Below are positions 1-6,099 of a stretch of 6,311 nt of DNA, piece after piece. The notes below the pieces were generated by a model. That model made no database searches. It was given only the letters and a program-made list of their open reading frames with translations, and was not told the origin of the DNA. The position numbers and the translations under genes are program-made. The stretch's first letter is position 1, and every line of letters starts with the position of its first letter. The stretch lies in the NCBI GenBank assembly GCA_044371755.1, contig JBILSZ010000128.1, positions 1 to 6,311 of the forward strand, read 5' to 3'. The DNA comes from JAIXWP01 sp044371755 (GTDB lineage: Bacteria; Bacteroidota; Bacteroidia; Flavobacteriales_D; Sanyastnellaceae).

Positions 1-1425
1 GAAGACCCCAGCGCCAAAGACAATGGAGGCGATCTTGGCTATTTCACAGCATTCCAGATGGTGTATCAGTTTGAAGATGCCGCCTATTCTACACGCGTAG
101 GAGACGTGACGATGCCCGTGCGTACGCGCTATGGCTATCATATTTTGAAAGTTTTTGATAAAAGAACAGCGCGCGGAGAAGTGCATGTAGCACATATCAT
201 GATAAAAGAAAAGAAAGAAGAAGGCGGCGCTGAAAACTCAAAAGCGAGGGCAGAAGAAATTTATCAAAAAGCCTTGGCAGGAGAGAGCTTCGCAGAGCTT
301 GCAGCAAAGTACAGCGAGGACGGAAGCAGCGCCAAGTCTGGAGGTGAATTGCCTTGGTTTGGTACAAATAAGATGGTGAATGAGTTTGAGGATGCCGCAT
401 TTGCACTCCAGAAAGATGGTGATATCTCAGCGCCAGTAAAAACATCATACGGATGGCACATCATCAAGCGCCTCGGTGCTCGCTCTGTAGGTGCATTCGC
501 GGATATGGAAAAGGAAATTAAAAACAAAGTTTCTAAAGACGGTCGTGCTGAAAAAACGAAAGCTTCATTCATGAAGAAATTGAAGCAACAGTATAAGTTC
601 TCGCTCGATGAAAAAGTCTTGGAAGAGGTAGCACTTAAAGCTGACACCAACGTTTTCAATGGAGAGTGGAATCTCTCAAAAAAGGAATTACAAAAAACGC
701 TATTCTCATTTGACGGTAAAGTTTATAAGGTAGAATACCTGCACGAATTGCTTACAAAACGCGATCGTGTGAAAGTGAAAATGAGCCCTAAAGAGTATGT
801 GGTGTATGAAGGTAAATTGTCTGGTGACAATCAAATCATGCGCTATGAAGATTCTAAATTGGAAGACAAACACACTGCTTTCAGATTGCTTATGAACGAA
901 TATCGCGAAGGTATTTTGCTGTTCGAATTGACAGATCAGAAAGTGTGGTCAAAGGCAGTGAAAGACTCTTCGGGATTGCAGAAATTCTTTGACGAAAATC
1001 AAAAGAAATTCATGTGGCCAAAGCGCAGAGATGCGATTATTTATACGTGCGCAAACGATGAAATGGCCAAACAAGTCAGAAAACTCATCGAAGCAGGAAA
1101 GACCAATTCAGAGATCGTAGAGCAAGTCAATAAAGATTCTCAACTCAATCTGCAGATTGAAGAGGGAGTGTTTTCAGAAGAAGATAAGGATGTTTTGGCG
1201 AACACAACGTGGTCTACCGGACTGTCTCAAAACATTCCATACAATGGGCAAGTGGTGATTGTGAATGTAAAGGCCATTGTACCTGAAACACCAAAAAAAC
1301 TCTCGGAAACCAGAGGAATCGTAACATCAGAGTATCAAAACTATCTCGAACAACAGTGGATCAATGAGCTGCGTTCAAAGTATAAGTTTGATATCAAAAA
1401 AGACGTTCTCTATTCGGTGAAATAA
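1..1425 (+). CDS. Multi-domain parvulin-type peptidyl-prolyl isomerase, 5' end missing
   Basis: The reading frame is open from base 1, so the start lies upstream; 474 residues are visible. Numbered from base 1, residues 1-70 are the C-terminal half of a parvulin domain (EDPSAKDNGGDLGYF, then RYGYHILKV with His47). Residues about 62-160 are a complete parvulin domain with both conserved histidines: His65 in AHIMIK and His153 in YGWHIIK, with SEDGSSAKSGGELPWFG between them. A helical segment follows (about 301-340, ending FMWP), then a region at about 340-430 that may be a worn-down third parvulin unit. The protein should catalyse cis-trans isomerisation of X-Pro bonds and chaperone proteins in the periplasm; the signal peptide that would show this lies outside the window. 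The next gene starts 1 nt after the stop, so this is the first visible gene of a foldase operon. The family call is firm; the client proteins are unknown. Confidence 0.93.
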   Translation, partial: EDPSAKDNGGDLGYFTAFQMVYQFEDAAYSTRVGDVTMPVRTRYGYHILKVFDKRTARGEVHVAHIMIKEKKEEGGAENSKARAEEIYQKALAGESFAELAAKYSEDGSSAKSGGELPWFGTNKMVNEFEDAAFALQKDGDISAPVKTSYGWHIIKRLGARSVGAFADMEKEIKNKVSKDGRAEKTKASFMKKLKQQYKFSLDEKVLEEVALKADTNVFNGEWNLSKKELQKTLFSFDGKVYKVEYLHELLTKRDRVKVKMSPKEYVVYEGKLSGDNQIMRYEDSKLEDKHTAFRLLMNEYREGILLFELTDQKVWSKAVKDSSGLQKFFDENQKKFMWPKRRDAIIYTCANDEMAKQVRKLIEAGKTNSEIVEQVNKDSQLNLQIEEGVFSEEDKDVLANTTWSTGLSQNIPYNGQVVIVNVKAIVPETPKKLSETRGIVTSEYQNYLEQQWINELRSKYKFDIKKDVLYSVK

Positions 1426-1426
1426 T

Positions 1427-2275
1427 TTGAAAAAGTATTTTTTCATACTCATTATTATTATCTCCTACGCTTGTAACAAAAAGGGCAGTGAAGACGCCAT
1501 AGCTGCAAGAGTAGGAGATAAATATTTGTATTGGACAGAACTAGGAGATATTATTCCCAACAATGCAAGCCCCGAAGACAGTATCATGCTTTGTGAAACT
1601 TATGTAAACAACTGGATTCGTGAGCAAGTGGTATTAAAGCAGGCTGAAGAGAATTTGGCTGAGGAGAAGAAGGATTTTGAAGAGTTGATTGATAACTATA
1701 GAAAGTCGCTGCTTACTTATGCTTACGAACAGGAATTGGTAAAGCAAAAGCTAGATACTGTTGTGAGCAATGAGGAGATTGAAAAGTACTATGATGATAA
1801 TATTCAAAACTTCGAGTTGAAGGACTATATCGTGAAAGTGAAATTCTGCGCAATATCAGAGGACAGTCGCGATTTGAAGTTGATGAAGAAACTGTTTTAT
1901 AGCACCAAGCCCGAAGACTTCGGAAAATGGGAAGCGCTGTGCATTGAGAAGCAAGCTTCGTATTACTTTGACGAAGACCGCTGGATGTTGTGGGAAGATT
2001 TAGTGAAGAAACTTCCTTTAGAAGTTTTCGACGTTGAATCGTTTTTGAAAAGAAATAAGTCCGTTGAATTGGAGCGAAATGGTACGGTGCATCTTATCTT
2101 ATTTCTAGATTATCAATTGAGTGGAAGTAGATCTCCGCTGAGTTTTGAAAGAGAGAATATCAAGACCATGATTCTCAATCGCAGAAAGATTGATTTATTG
2201 GGTCGAATGAGGGAAGATGTTTACCAGCAAGCACTCCAATCAAAAGAGGTAGAAAATTTTATTAGTAAAAAATGA
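1427..2275 (+). CDS. SurA/PpiC-related periplasmic lipoprotein, probably non-catalytic
   Basis: The protein has 282 residues. The start must be TTG at 1427: an in-frame TGA lies at 1418-1420, only two AAT codons intervene, and the next ATG (Met54) would remove the signal sequence. Residues 1-16 form a lipoprotein signal: KK, a run of Ile/Phe, then SYAC with the lipidated Cys16. The residues after it (NKKGSED) are not a clear surface-export signal, so a periplasm-facing membrane anchor is likely. Residues 25-130 look like a SurA/PpiD N-terminal chaperone domain: AARVGDKYLYWTEL, a conserved NWIREQVVLKQAEENL helix, and SNEEIEKYYDDNIQNFEL. Residues 131-225 occupy the position of a parvulin domain but show neither the His motifs nor the GGxLG motif. 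It probably binds unfolded clients or assists its isomerase neighbours. It follows the upstream stop by 1 nt and overlaps the next gene by 4 nt, consistent with translational coupling. The exact function is not known. Confidence 0.85.
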   Translation: MKKYFFILIIIISYACNKKGSEDAIAARVGDKYLYWTELGDIIPNNASPEDSIMLCETYVNNWIREQVVLKQAEENLAEEKKDFEELIDNYRKSLLTYAYEQELVKQKLDTVVSNEEIEKYYDDNIQNFELKDYIVKVKFCAISEDSRDLKLMKKLFYSTKPEDFGKWEALCIEKQASYYFDEDRWMLWEDLVKKLPLEVFDVESFLKRNKSVELERNGTVHLILFLDYQLSGSRSPLSFERENIKTMILNRRKIDLLGRMREDVYQQALQSKEVENFISKK

Positions 2276-3612
2276 GAATATTCGCATTGATTTTATTCAT
2301 GTTGCCTGTTTTGGTCACTGCTCAACCGGAGTTGGTAGATAAAATCGTGGCTGTGGTAGGCGATGAGGCGGTGTTGCATTCTGACATCCAAAGTGCATTG
2401 CTCGAAGCGAATCAAGGGAAGGCAGTGAATAGTTCTTTCTTCGAGCGCTGTGATATGTTGGAAAATTTGATGTATCAAAAATTGTTGCTTAATCAGTCCA
2501 AACTGGACAGTATTGAAGTTTCAGATGCAGAAGTAAACCAGCAGGTAGAGCGTCGCTTGAATTACTTTGTATCCATGTTTGGCAGTGTCGAACAATTTGA
2601 ACAATACTACGGAAAGACTTCTGCACAAATGAAGTCGGAGTATTTTGATCTGATTAAGGATCAGTTGTTGGTTCAAAAAATGCAACGTGAAATCACGAAA
2701 GATGTGAAGGTAACACCTTCGGATGTTTTGAGATTTTTTCAAAGCACGCCTGTGGATTCGCTTCCATTGATAGGCGAACAAGTGTTGTACTCGCAGGTGG
2801 TGATTGATCCTGTGATTCGCGAGTCGGAACGACAGCGAACCATTTCTTTTATGGATTCGATTCGATTGGATATTGCTAACGGTCGCACCAGTATGACGCT
2901 TCAGGCGGCTAAGTGGAGCGAGGATCCGGGTTCTAAATATAAGGGAGGATGCTACGCATTGCAGCGCAAAGGTTCTTTTGTTCCTGAGTACGAAGCCGCC
3001 GTTTTCAATACTCCGGAGGGTTCTTATAGCCCTGTGTTTTCATCAGTTTATGGTTATCACTTTGTAAAAGTGGTGGAGAAGCGAGGTGATTTTTATGAGG
3101 CATGTCACGTTCTGATGAGTCCAAAAGTTTTTGAAGATGATTTGTCACAAGCGAAGGTAAAACTTGATTCTTTGGTGGTTCAATTAAAAGCTGGGGTGAT
3201 TACTTTTCCCGATGCTGCTTCAAGATATAGCACTGATAAAGACACCAAAAATCAGGAAGGGCGCGTGGCGAGCGTTGCTAGCGGTTCAAGACACAATGTG
3301 GCGGATCTTGATCCAGAAACCAATTTGATTTTATCTAAAATGAAGCCGGGCGATGTTTCAGAACCGGTGTTGATTAAAAAACAAGACGGAAGTCAGGCCT
3401 ACGCCATTTATCGCCTTGATGGACGTATCGAGGCACACAGAGCTACTTTGGAGCAGGATTTTGAAATCTTTAGAGAAGGAGCTCAGGCAAAGACCAGCCA
3501 GACCGTAATGGATAACTGGGTAAACAAAAAGCTCTCAGAAACGTTTGTTTCTGTCAACGAAGAGTATACAACCTGTAGTTTTGGATTTAAGTGGTTTAGC
3601 ATGAAACAGTAG
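2272..3612 (+). CDS. SurA-like periplasmic peptidyl-prolyl isomerase/chaperone
   Basis: The protein has 446 residues, close to the roughly 430 of E. coli SurA. The ATG at 2272 overlaps the preceding stop (ATGA). Residues 1-17 form a Sec signal peptide, probably cleaved at VTA-QPE. Residues 20-160 are the SurA N-terminal chaperone domain (DKIVAVVGDEAVLHSDI, then a helix with MYQKLLLNQ). Two parvulin-like domains follow, at about 168-270 and 273-385. The first keeps WSEDPGSKYKGG and YGYHF (His263) but has SQVVI where the N-terminal His is expected. The second keeps that His (ACHVLM, His279) but lacks the GG and the closing GYH. SurA proteins carry outer-membrane proteins from the Sec translocon to the BAM complex; the same role is inferred here from domain order and signal peptide. 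The short tail after about residue 420 ends in an unusual Cys- and aromatic-rich stretch (TTCSFGFKWF). The name surA is withheld because several paralogues are usual in this phylum. Confidence 0.9.
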   Translation: MRIFALILFMLPVLVTAQPELVDKIVAVVGDEAVLHSDIQSALLEANQGKAVNSSFFERCDMLENLMYQKLLLNQSKLDSIEVSDAEVNQQVERRLNYFVSMFGSVEQFEQYYGKTSAQMKSEYFDLIKDQLLVQKMQREITKDVKVTPSDVLRFFQSTPVDSLPLIGEQVLYSQVVIDPVIRESERQRTISFMDSIRLDIANGRTSMTLQAAKWSEDPGSKYKGGCYALQRKGSFVPEYEAAVFNTPEGSYSPVFSSVYGYHFVKVVEKRGDFYEACHVLMSPKVFEDDLSQAKVKLDSLVVQLKAGVITFPDAASRYSTDKDTKNQEGRVASVASGSRHNVADLDPETNLILSKMKPGDVSEPVLIKKQDGSQAYAIYRLDGRIEAHRATLEQDFEIFREGAQAKTSQTVMDNWVNKKLSETFVSVNEEYTTCSFGFKWFSMKQ

Positions 3613-3659
3613 AGGCTCTCGCGTATATTCGCAAAAGCAAATTAGAAGAGGATATAATT
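3613..3659 (+). promoter_or_regulatory. Short leader of the MoxR gene with a candidate ribosome binding site
   Basis: This 47-nt gap separates the SurA-like gene from moxR. AGAGGA at 3647-3652 lies 7 nt before the ATG at 3660 and is the only purine-rich Shine-Dalgarno-like sequence well placed before a start in the window. TATATTCG at 3624-3631 matches seven of the eight positions of a TAnnTTTG -7 box, but no TTG lies at a suitable distance upstream, so a separate promoter is weakly supported. No terminator hairpin is seen, so read-through from the foldase operon is likely. Confidence 0.4.
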
Positions 3660-4631
3660 ATGGCAGACTTAAATTTTAGTTCAGAAGCTGAAGCATTAGA
3701 TAGCTTAAAAGGAAAATACGAATCACTGCAAAAGGAAATTAAAAAAGCCATTGTAGGACAAGATGATGTGGTGAAGAATGTTTTGATTTCTATTTTCGGT
3801 AATGGTCACTGCCTCTTGGTAGGCGTTCCTGGGCTTGCAAAAACGTTGTTAGTAAACTCAATTGCACAGTCGTTGGGTCTTTCATTCAATAGAATTCAGT
3901 TTACTCCAGACTTAATGCCGAGCGATATCATTGGCTCTGAGATTCTTGATGAATCAAGAAATTTTAAGTTTGTAAAAGGTCCCCTTTTCTCGAATATTAT
4001 TCTCGCTGACGAGATCAACCGTACTCCACCAAAAACACAGTCTGCGTTGCTCGAAGCAATGCAAGAGCGCAAGGTGACTGCTGGTGGCCGCACTTATGAA
4101 TTGCAGGCACCCTTCTTTGTGCTTGCAACACAAAACCCGATTGAACAAGAAGGAACATATCCGCTTCCAGAAGCGCAACTCGACCGATTCATGTTCAATA
4201 TCTGGGTGGATTACCCAAGCTTCCAAGAGGAGTTAGATATTGTAAAAAGTACAACAAGTAATAGAAAATCTGACATTCAACCAGTGGTTTCTGGCGAAGA
4301 GATTTTGTTTTATCAAAATCTAATTCGCAAAATGCCAGTCACTGATAATGTGATTGAGTATGCTGTGAAATTGGTGAGCAAGACCCGACCAGGCGGTGCG
4401 ATGTCGACTGATTTGGTGAATCAATTCTTGTCGTGGGGAGCTGGTCCTCGCGCATCGCAGAACTTGATTATTGCTGCGAAGTGTAATGCTGCTCTCAATG
4501 GAAAGTACAGTCCAGATATCGAAGATGTAAAGGCAGTTGCTGTGCCTATTTTGAGACACCGTATCGTGCGTAATTACAAGGCAGAAGCTGAGGGATACAC
4601 TGTAGAAAAAATAGTAGATAGCTTGCTATAA
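3660..4631 (+). CDS. MoxR-family AAA+ ATPase
   Basis: The protein has 323 residues, the normal full length for MoxR. There is no signal peptide or membrane segment, so it is cytoplasmic. All core AAA+ elements are present: Walker A GVPGLAKT (55-62), Walker B IILADE (113-118) followed by INRTPPKTQSALLEAMQE, sensor 1 ATQNP (156-160), the arginine-finger region PLPEAQLDRF (168-177), and the sensor 2 region WGAGPRASQNL with Arg264. MoxR ATPases act as chaperone-like hexamers that help mature or insert cofactors into partner proteins, often with DUF58 and von Willebrand factor A proteins encoded next door. No such partner is present here: upstream is the foldase operon on the same strand, and downstream is an unrelated convergent gene whose stop codon abuts this one. 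The start is supported by AGAGGA 7 nt upstream. Family assignment is very secure; the client is unknown. Confidence 0.96.
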   Translation: MADLNFSSEAEALDSLKGKYESLQKEIKKAIVGQDDVVKNVLISIFGNGHCLLVGVPGLAKTLLVNSIAQSLGLSFNRIQFTPDLMPSDIIGSEILDESRNFKFVKGPLFSNIILADEINRTPPKTQSALLEAMQERKVTAGGRTYELQAPFFVLATQNPIEQEGTYPLPEAQLDRFMFNIWVDYPSFQEELDIVKSTTSNRKSDIQPVVSGEEILFYQNLIRKMPVTDNVIEYAVKLVSKTRPGGAMSTDLVNQFLSWGAGPRASQNLIIAAKCNAALNGKYSPDIEDVKAVAVPILRHRIVRNYKAEAEGYTVEKIVDSLL

Positions 4632-4659
4632 TTATTTTTTTCTAAAGAAAATAATATAG
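4626..4659. terminator. AT-rich inverted repeat spanning both convergent stop codons, possible bidirectional terminator
   Basis: CTAT at 4626-4629 and ATTATTTTTTT at 4631-4641 pair with AAGAAAATAAT (4645-4655) and ATAG (4656-4659). The stem has about 15 pairs, including one G-T pair, a single bulged A at 4630 and a 3-nt loop (CTA). The moxR stop (4629-4631) and the HTTM stop (4632-4634 on the other strand) both lie in the left arm. The strands carry T-run and A-run tracts as expected of a two-way terminator, but the stem is almost entirely A-T and so would be weak. It also encodes the end of the HTTM protein (IIFFRKK), so part of the pattern could come from AT-rich codons. Confidence 0.45.
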
Positions 4660-5456
4660 CCAATCAGCATCGCAAATCCGAAATCCCAAAGATTCATTAC
4701 AAACATCGTTATGAGGTGAAAGGCAGTGCCAACAATCAGCACGGGGATTCGCCATTTTTTTATCCAAATAATAATTGGAAATAAAAGCTGATATGCAAGG
4801 ATCAGATAATTGGCGCCTTTCATTAAAAATGAAAGAGAAGTCATGCCCGAGTTTTTCACCCATTCTCTCGAAAACCGCTCCAATTCAAGTGTGTAGTAAA
4901 TGGCGTCACCATTCACCCACATCTCTCCGCTTAGCTTATACAGTCCTGATAGAAAATAGACAATGCAAATCTGCACTGTGGCTGCAATTACTGCGATGCG
5001 ATTAAAAATGTGCCCGGAAATATTCGTAGTTGATGTATTCACAGGAATGCAATAAAATGCGAGTAGGAGCATCAATAAATAGCTCGAATTGAATGCATTT
5101 ACACCAGCATAGAATAATAGAACTCCCGAAAGCCACGTAAGAAACCGAAAGATGAATACACCTTTAAATTGAAAAGCACTGAGTAGGGCGAAAATCAAAT
5201 GTGGGTAGTAAACAAAAGGAAAAATGGACAGGCGATAAACCAGAGCGTAGGCAATGTTGGTGCTCGGAGAACTGTCTCCTGAAAACCGCATGAATATAGA
5301 GCCGGGGCCCCAAAGCAATTCACGAATATCCCAAACGGCAATCGCTGAAAAAAAGAACCATAAATAAACACCTATAGAGAAAAATCGCAAAGCTCCCCAT
5401 CTATTTACTGGATTTTGCAACCAAGAGGTATAATATGACAAACTCTTTTCTATCAT
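4632..5456 (-). CDS. HTTM-domain membrane protein (vitamin K-dependent carboxylase/SdpB-related)
   Basis: The protein has 274 residues and is strongly hydrophobic, with roughly seven to eight membrane spans near 22-42, 75-97, 100-120, 124-140, 152-172, 215-232, 237-254 and 255-271. The HTTM signature is visible at 167-190: YFLSGLYKLSGEMWVNG then DAIYYTL. By eye this parallels the GVKKLDADWVEG stretch of human gamma-glutamyl carboxylase, placing Lys174 at the proposed active-base lysine. A second conserved patch, FHLITMFVMNLWDFGF (246-261), is also typical. It is a minimal HTTM protein: the large lumenal domain of the animal enzyme is absent. Its ATG overlaps the stop of the upstream gene (ATGA at 5453-5456), so the two are translated together and probably work together. 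Whether it is an enzyme, and on what substrate, cannot be told from the sequence. Family call likely; function open. Confidence 0.82.
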   Translation of the reverse strand: MIEKSLSYYTSWLQNPVNRWGALRFFSIGVYLWFFFSAIAVWDIRELLWGPGSIFMRFSGDSSPSTNIAYALVYRLSIFPFVYYPHLIFALLSAFQFKGVFIFRFLTWLSGVLLFYAGVNAFNSSYLLMLLLAFYCIPVNTSTTNISGHIFNRIAVIAATVQICIVYFLSGLYKLSGEMWVNGDAIYYTLELERFSREWVKNSGMTSLSFLMKGANYLILAYQLLFPIIIWIKKWRIPVLIVGTAFHLITMFVMNLWDFGFAMLIGYIIFFRKK

Positions 5457-6028
5457 TGTTTGCTAGCGGTCTGCATGGAGTAGGGAGGAAACTCAAGTCG
5501 CCCCGTTCTCTCTGATGTCATCACTCCGGGGACATTGGTGAAGGTAAAGTTGACAGCAATCTGAACGCTATCACCAAGTGAAGTTTGCGAGCGTGATTGA
5601 TGAAGTAGAATTACATAATACAATGACTTATTGTAATCGAAACTGCGCATCACATCATCGAATACGGGTTTTTCATCTTTATAATAAAAATTATCAGCGA
5701 TTTGTCTGGATAGTCCACTGAGTATGTTTTGTTCAACGTACTCCATACGATGTCGCTTGTGGAAGCCATTGGCCTCGCTCACATCCGACCATTCACTCCA
5801 TTTATTCGAGGCATAATAGCGATACATCATTTGCGAGTCGTATTCGGGTACTTCAGGGGCGAACATCGTCCATGATTGATGAAAAAAGGGAACTGTATAT
5901 CCTTGACTCACTGCACGCACGGGCCTTGGCAAGACTAAAAAGTCTGTAGCATAAATGGTGGTGAGCGCCAGGTGAATCACCAACCATGAGCTGAGAACAG
6001 CGATGAGTATTTTGTGCCGAGGTTTCAT
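5453..6028 (-). CDS. Single-span membrane protein, DUF5819-like, paired with HTTM
   Basis: The protein has 191 residues from the ATG at 6028. A TTG at 6085 would add 19 residues, but the ATG gives a clean N-terminus (MKPRHK then a membrane span at about 7-29), and the best promoter box lies between the two candidate starts, so the ATG is preferred. The positive N-terminus places the remaining 160 residues outside the cytoplasmic membrane. Residues 48-61 read FFHQSWTMFAPEVP, the W-x-x-F-A-P motif I associate with DUF5819. The rest is a soluble domain with KWSEWSDV at 76-83 and two hydrophobic strands (LYYVILLHQ at 136-144, VQIAVNFTFTNVPG at 155-168). It overlaps the HTTM gene by ATGA. It is probably an accessory subunit of the HTTM protein. 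The DUF number is from memory and not checked; no biochemical role is known to me. Confidence 0.72.
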   Translation of the reverse strand: MKPRHKILIAVLSSWLVIHLALTTIYATDFLVLPRPVRAVSQGYTVPFFHQSWTMFAPEVPEYDSQMMYRYYASNKWSEWSDVSEANGFHKRHRMEYVEQNILSGLSRQIADNFYYKDEKPVFDDVMRSFDYNKSLYYVILLHQSRSQTSLGDSVQIAVNFTFTNVPGVMTSERTGRLEFPPYSMQTASKQ

Positions 6029-6031
6029 TTT

Positions 6032-6065
6032 TTTGTAGCACCACAAACATAATCTCAAATCTTTG
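6032..6065 (+). promoter_or_regulatory. Candidate Bacteroidota promoter for the fumarylacetoacetase gene
   Basis: TTTG at 6032-6035 is followed after 22 nt by AATCTTTG at 6058-6065. This resembles the phylum's -33 TTG and -7 TAnnTTTG elements, matching seven of eight bases in the -7 box, with a spacing inside the range reported for Flavobacterium. Transcription would begin near 6072, leaving a leader of about 28 nt. The -7 box overlaps the right arm of the palindrome at 6052-6069. Confidence 0.4.
6044..6051 (-). promoter_or_regulatory. Candidate -7 box for the DUF5819-like/HTTM unit
   Basis: On the minus strand this reads TATGTTTG, an exact match to TAnnTTTG. A transcript would start near 6037, leaving a very short leader before the ATG at 6028 and excluding the alternative TTG start at 6085. 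No TTG lies at the expected -33 distance, so the promoter is incomplete or relies on an activator. It directly abuts the palindrome. Confidence 0.4.
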
Positions 6066-6069
6066 AGAT
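6052..6069. promoter_or_regulatory. 18-bp palindrome, candidate operator of the divergent promoters
   Basis: ATCTCAAA and TTTGAGAT are perfect 8-bp inverted arms separated by TC. The site lies in the 71-bp gap between divergently transcribed genes, next to the minus-strand -7-like box and overlapping the plus-strand one. The geometry suits a dimeric repressor or activator controlling one or both genes. No regulator gene is visible in the window. Confidence 0.5.
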
Positions 6070-6099
6070 ACCTTTCGCCTATCAAAATAACTCACAGCA

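Noticed and set aside
70..399. Near-repeat TTTGAAGATGCCGCC (70-84) and TTTGAGGATGCCGCA (385-399)
   Set aside because: This encodes the same FEDAA motif in two tandem parvulin domains; it reflects domain duplication rather than a DNA repeat element.
197..659. Minus-strand reading frames opposite the first isomerase gene
   Set aside because: They have low-complexity Leu/Ser-rich translations, overlap a strongly supported coding region and show no motif; they are shadows of the real frame.
3620..3632. GCGTATATTCGC as a short palindrome upstream of moxR
   Set aside because: The arms are only 3 bp before mismatches appear, which is expected by chance.
3653..3658. TATAAT immediately before the moxR start
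   Set aside because: It lies directly against the start codon, so it cannot serve as a -10 box for this gene, and the phylum's main sigma factor uses TAnnTTTG rather than TATAAT.
4775..5005. 76-codon plus-strand reading frame opposite the HTTM gene
   Set aside because: It is fully antisense to a convincing membrane protein, has no recognisable motif and has no promoter or ribosome site of its own.
6029..6085. TTG start at 6085 for the DUF5819-like gene, adding 19 residues
   Set aside because: The added residues (including LCLWCYKK) do not improve the signal/anchor, the ATG at 6028 gives a standard positive N-terminus plus span, and the best -7-like box lies between the two starts.
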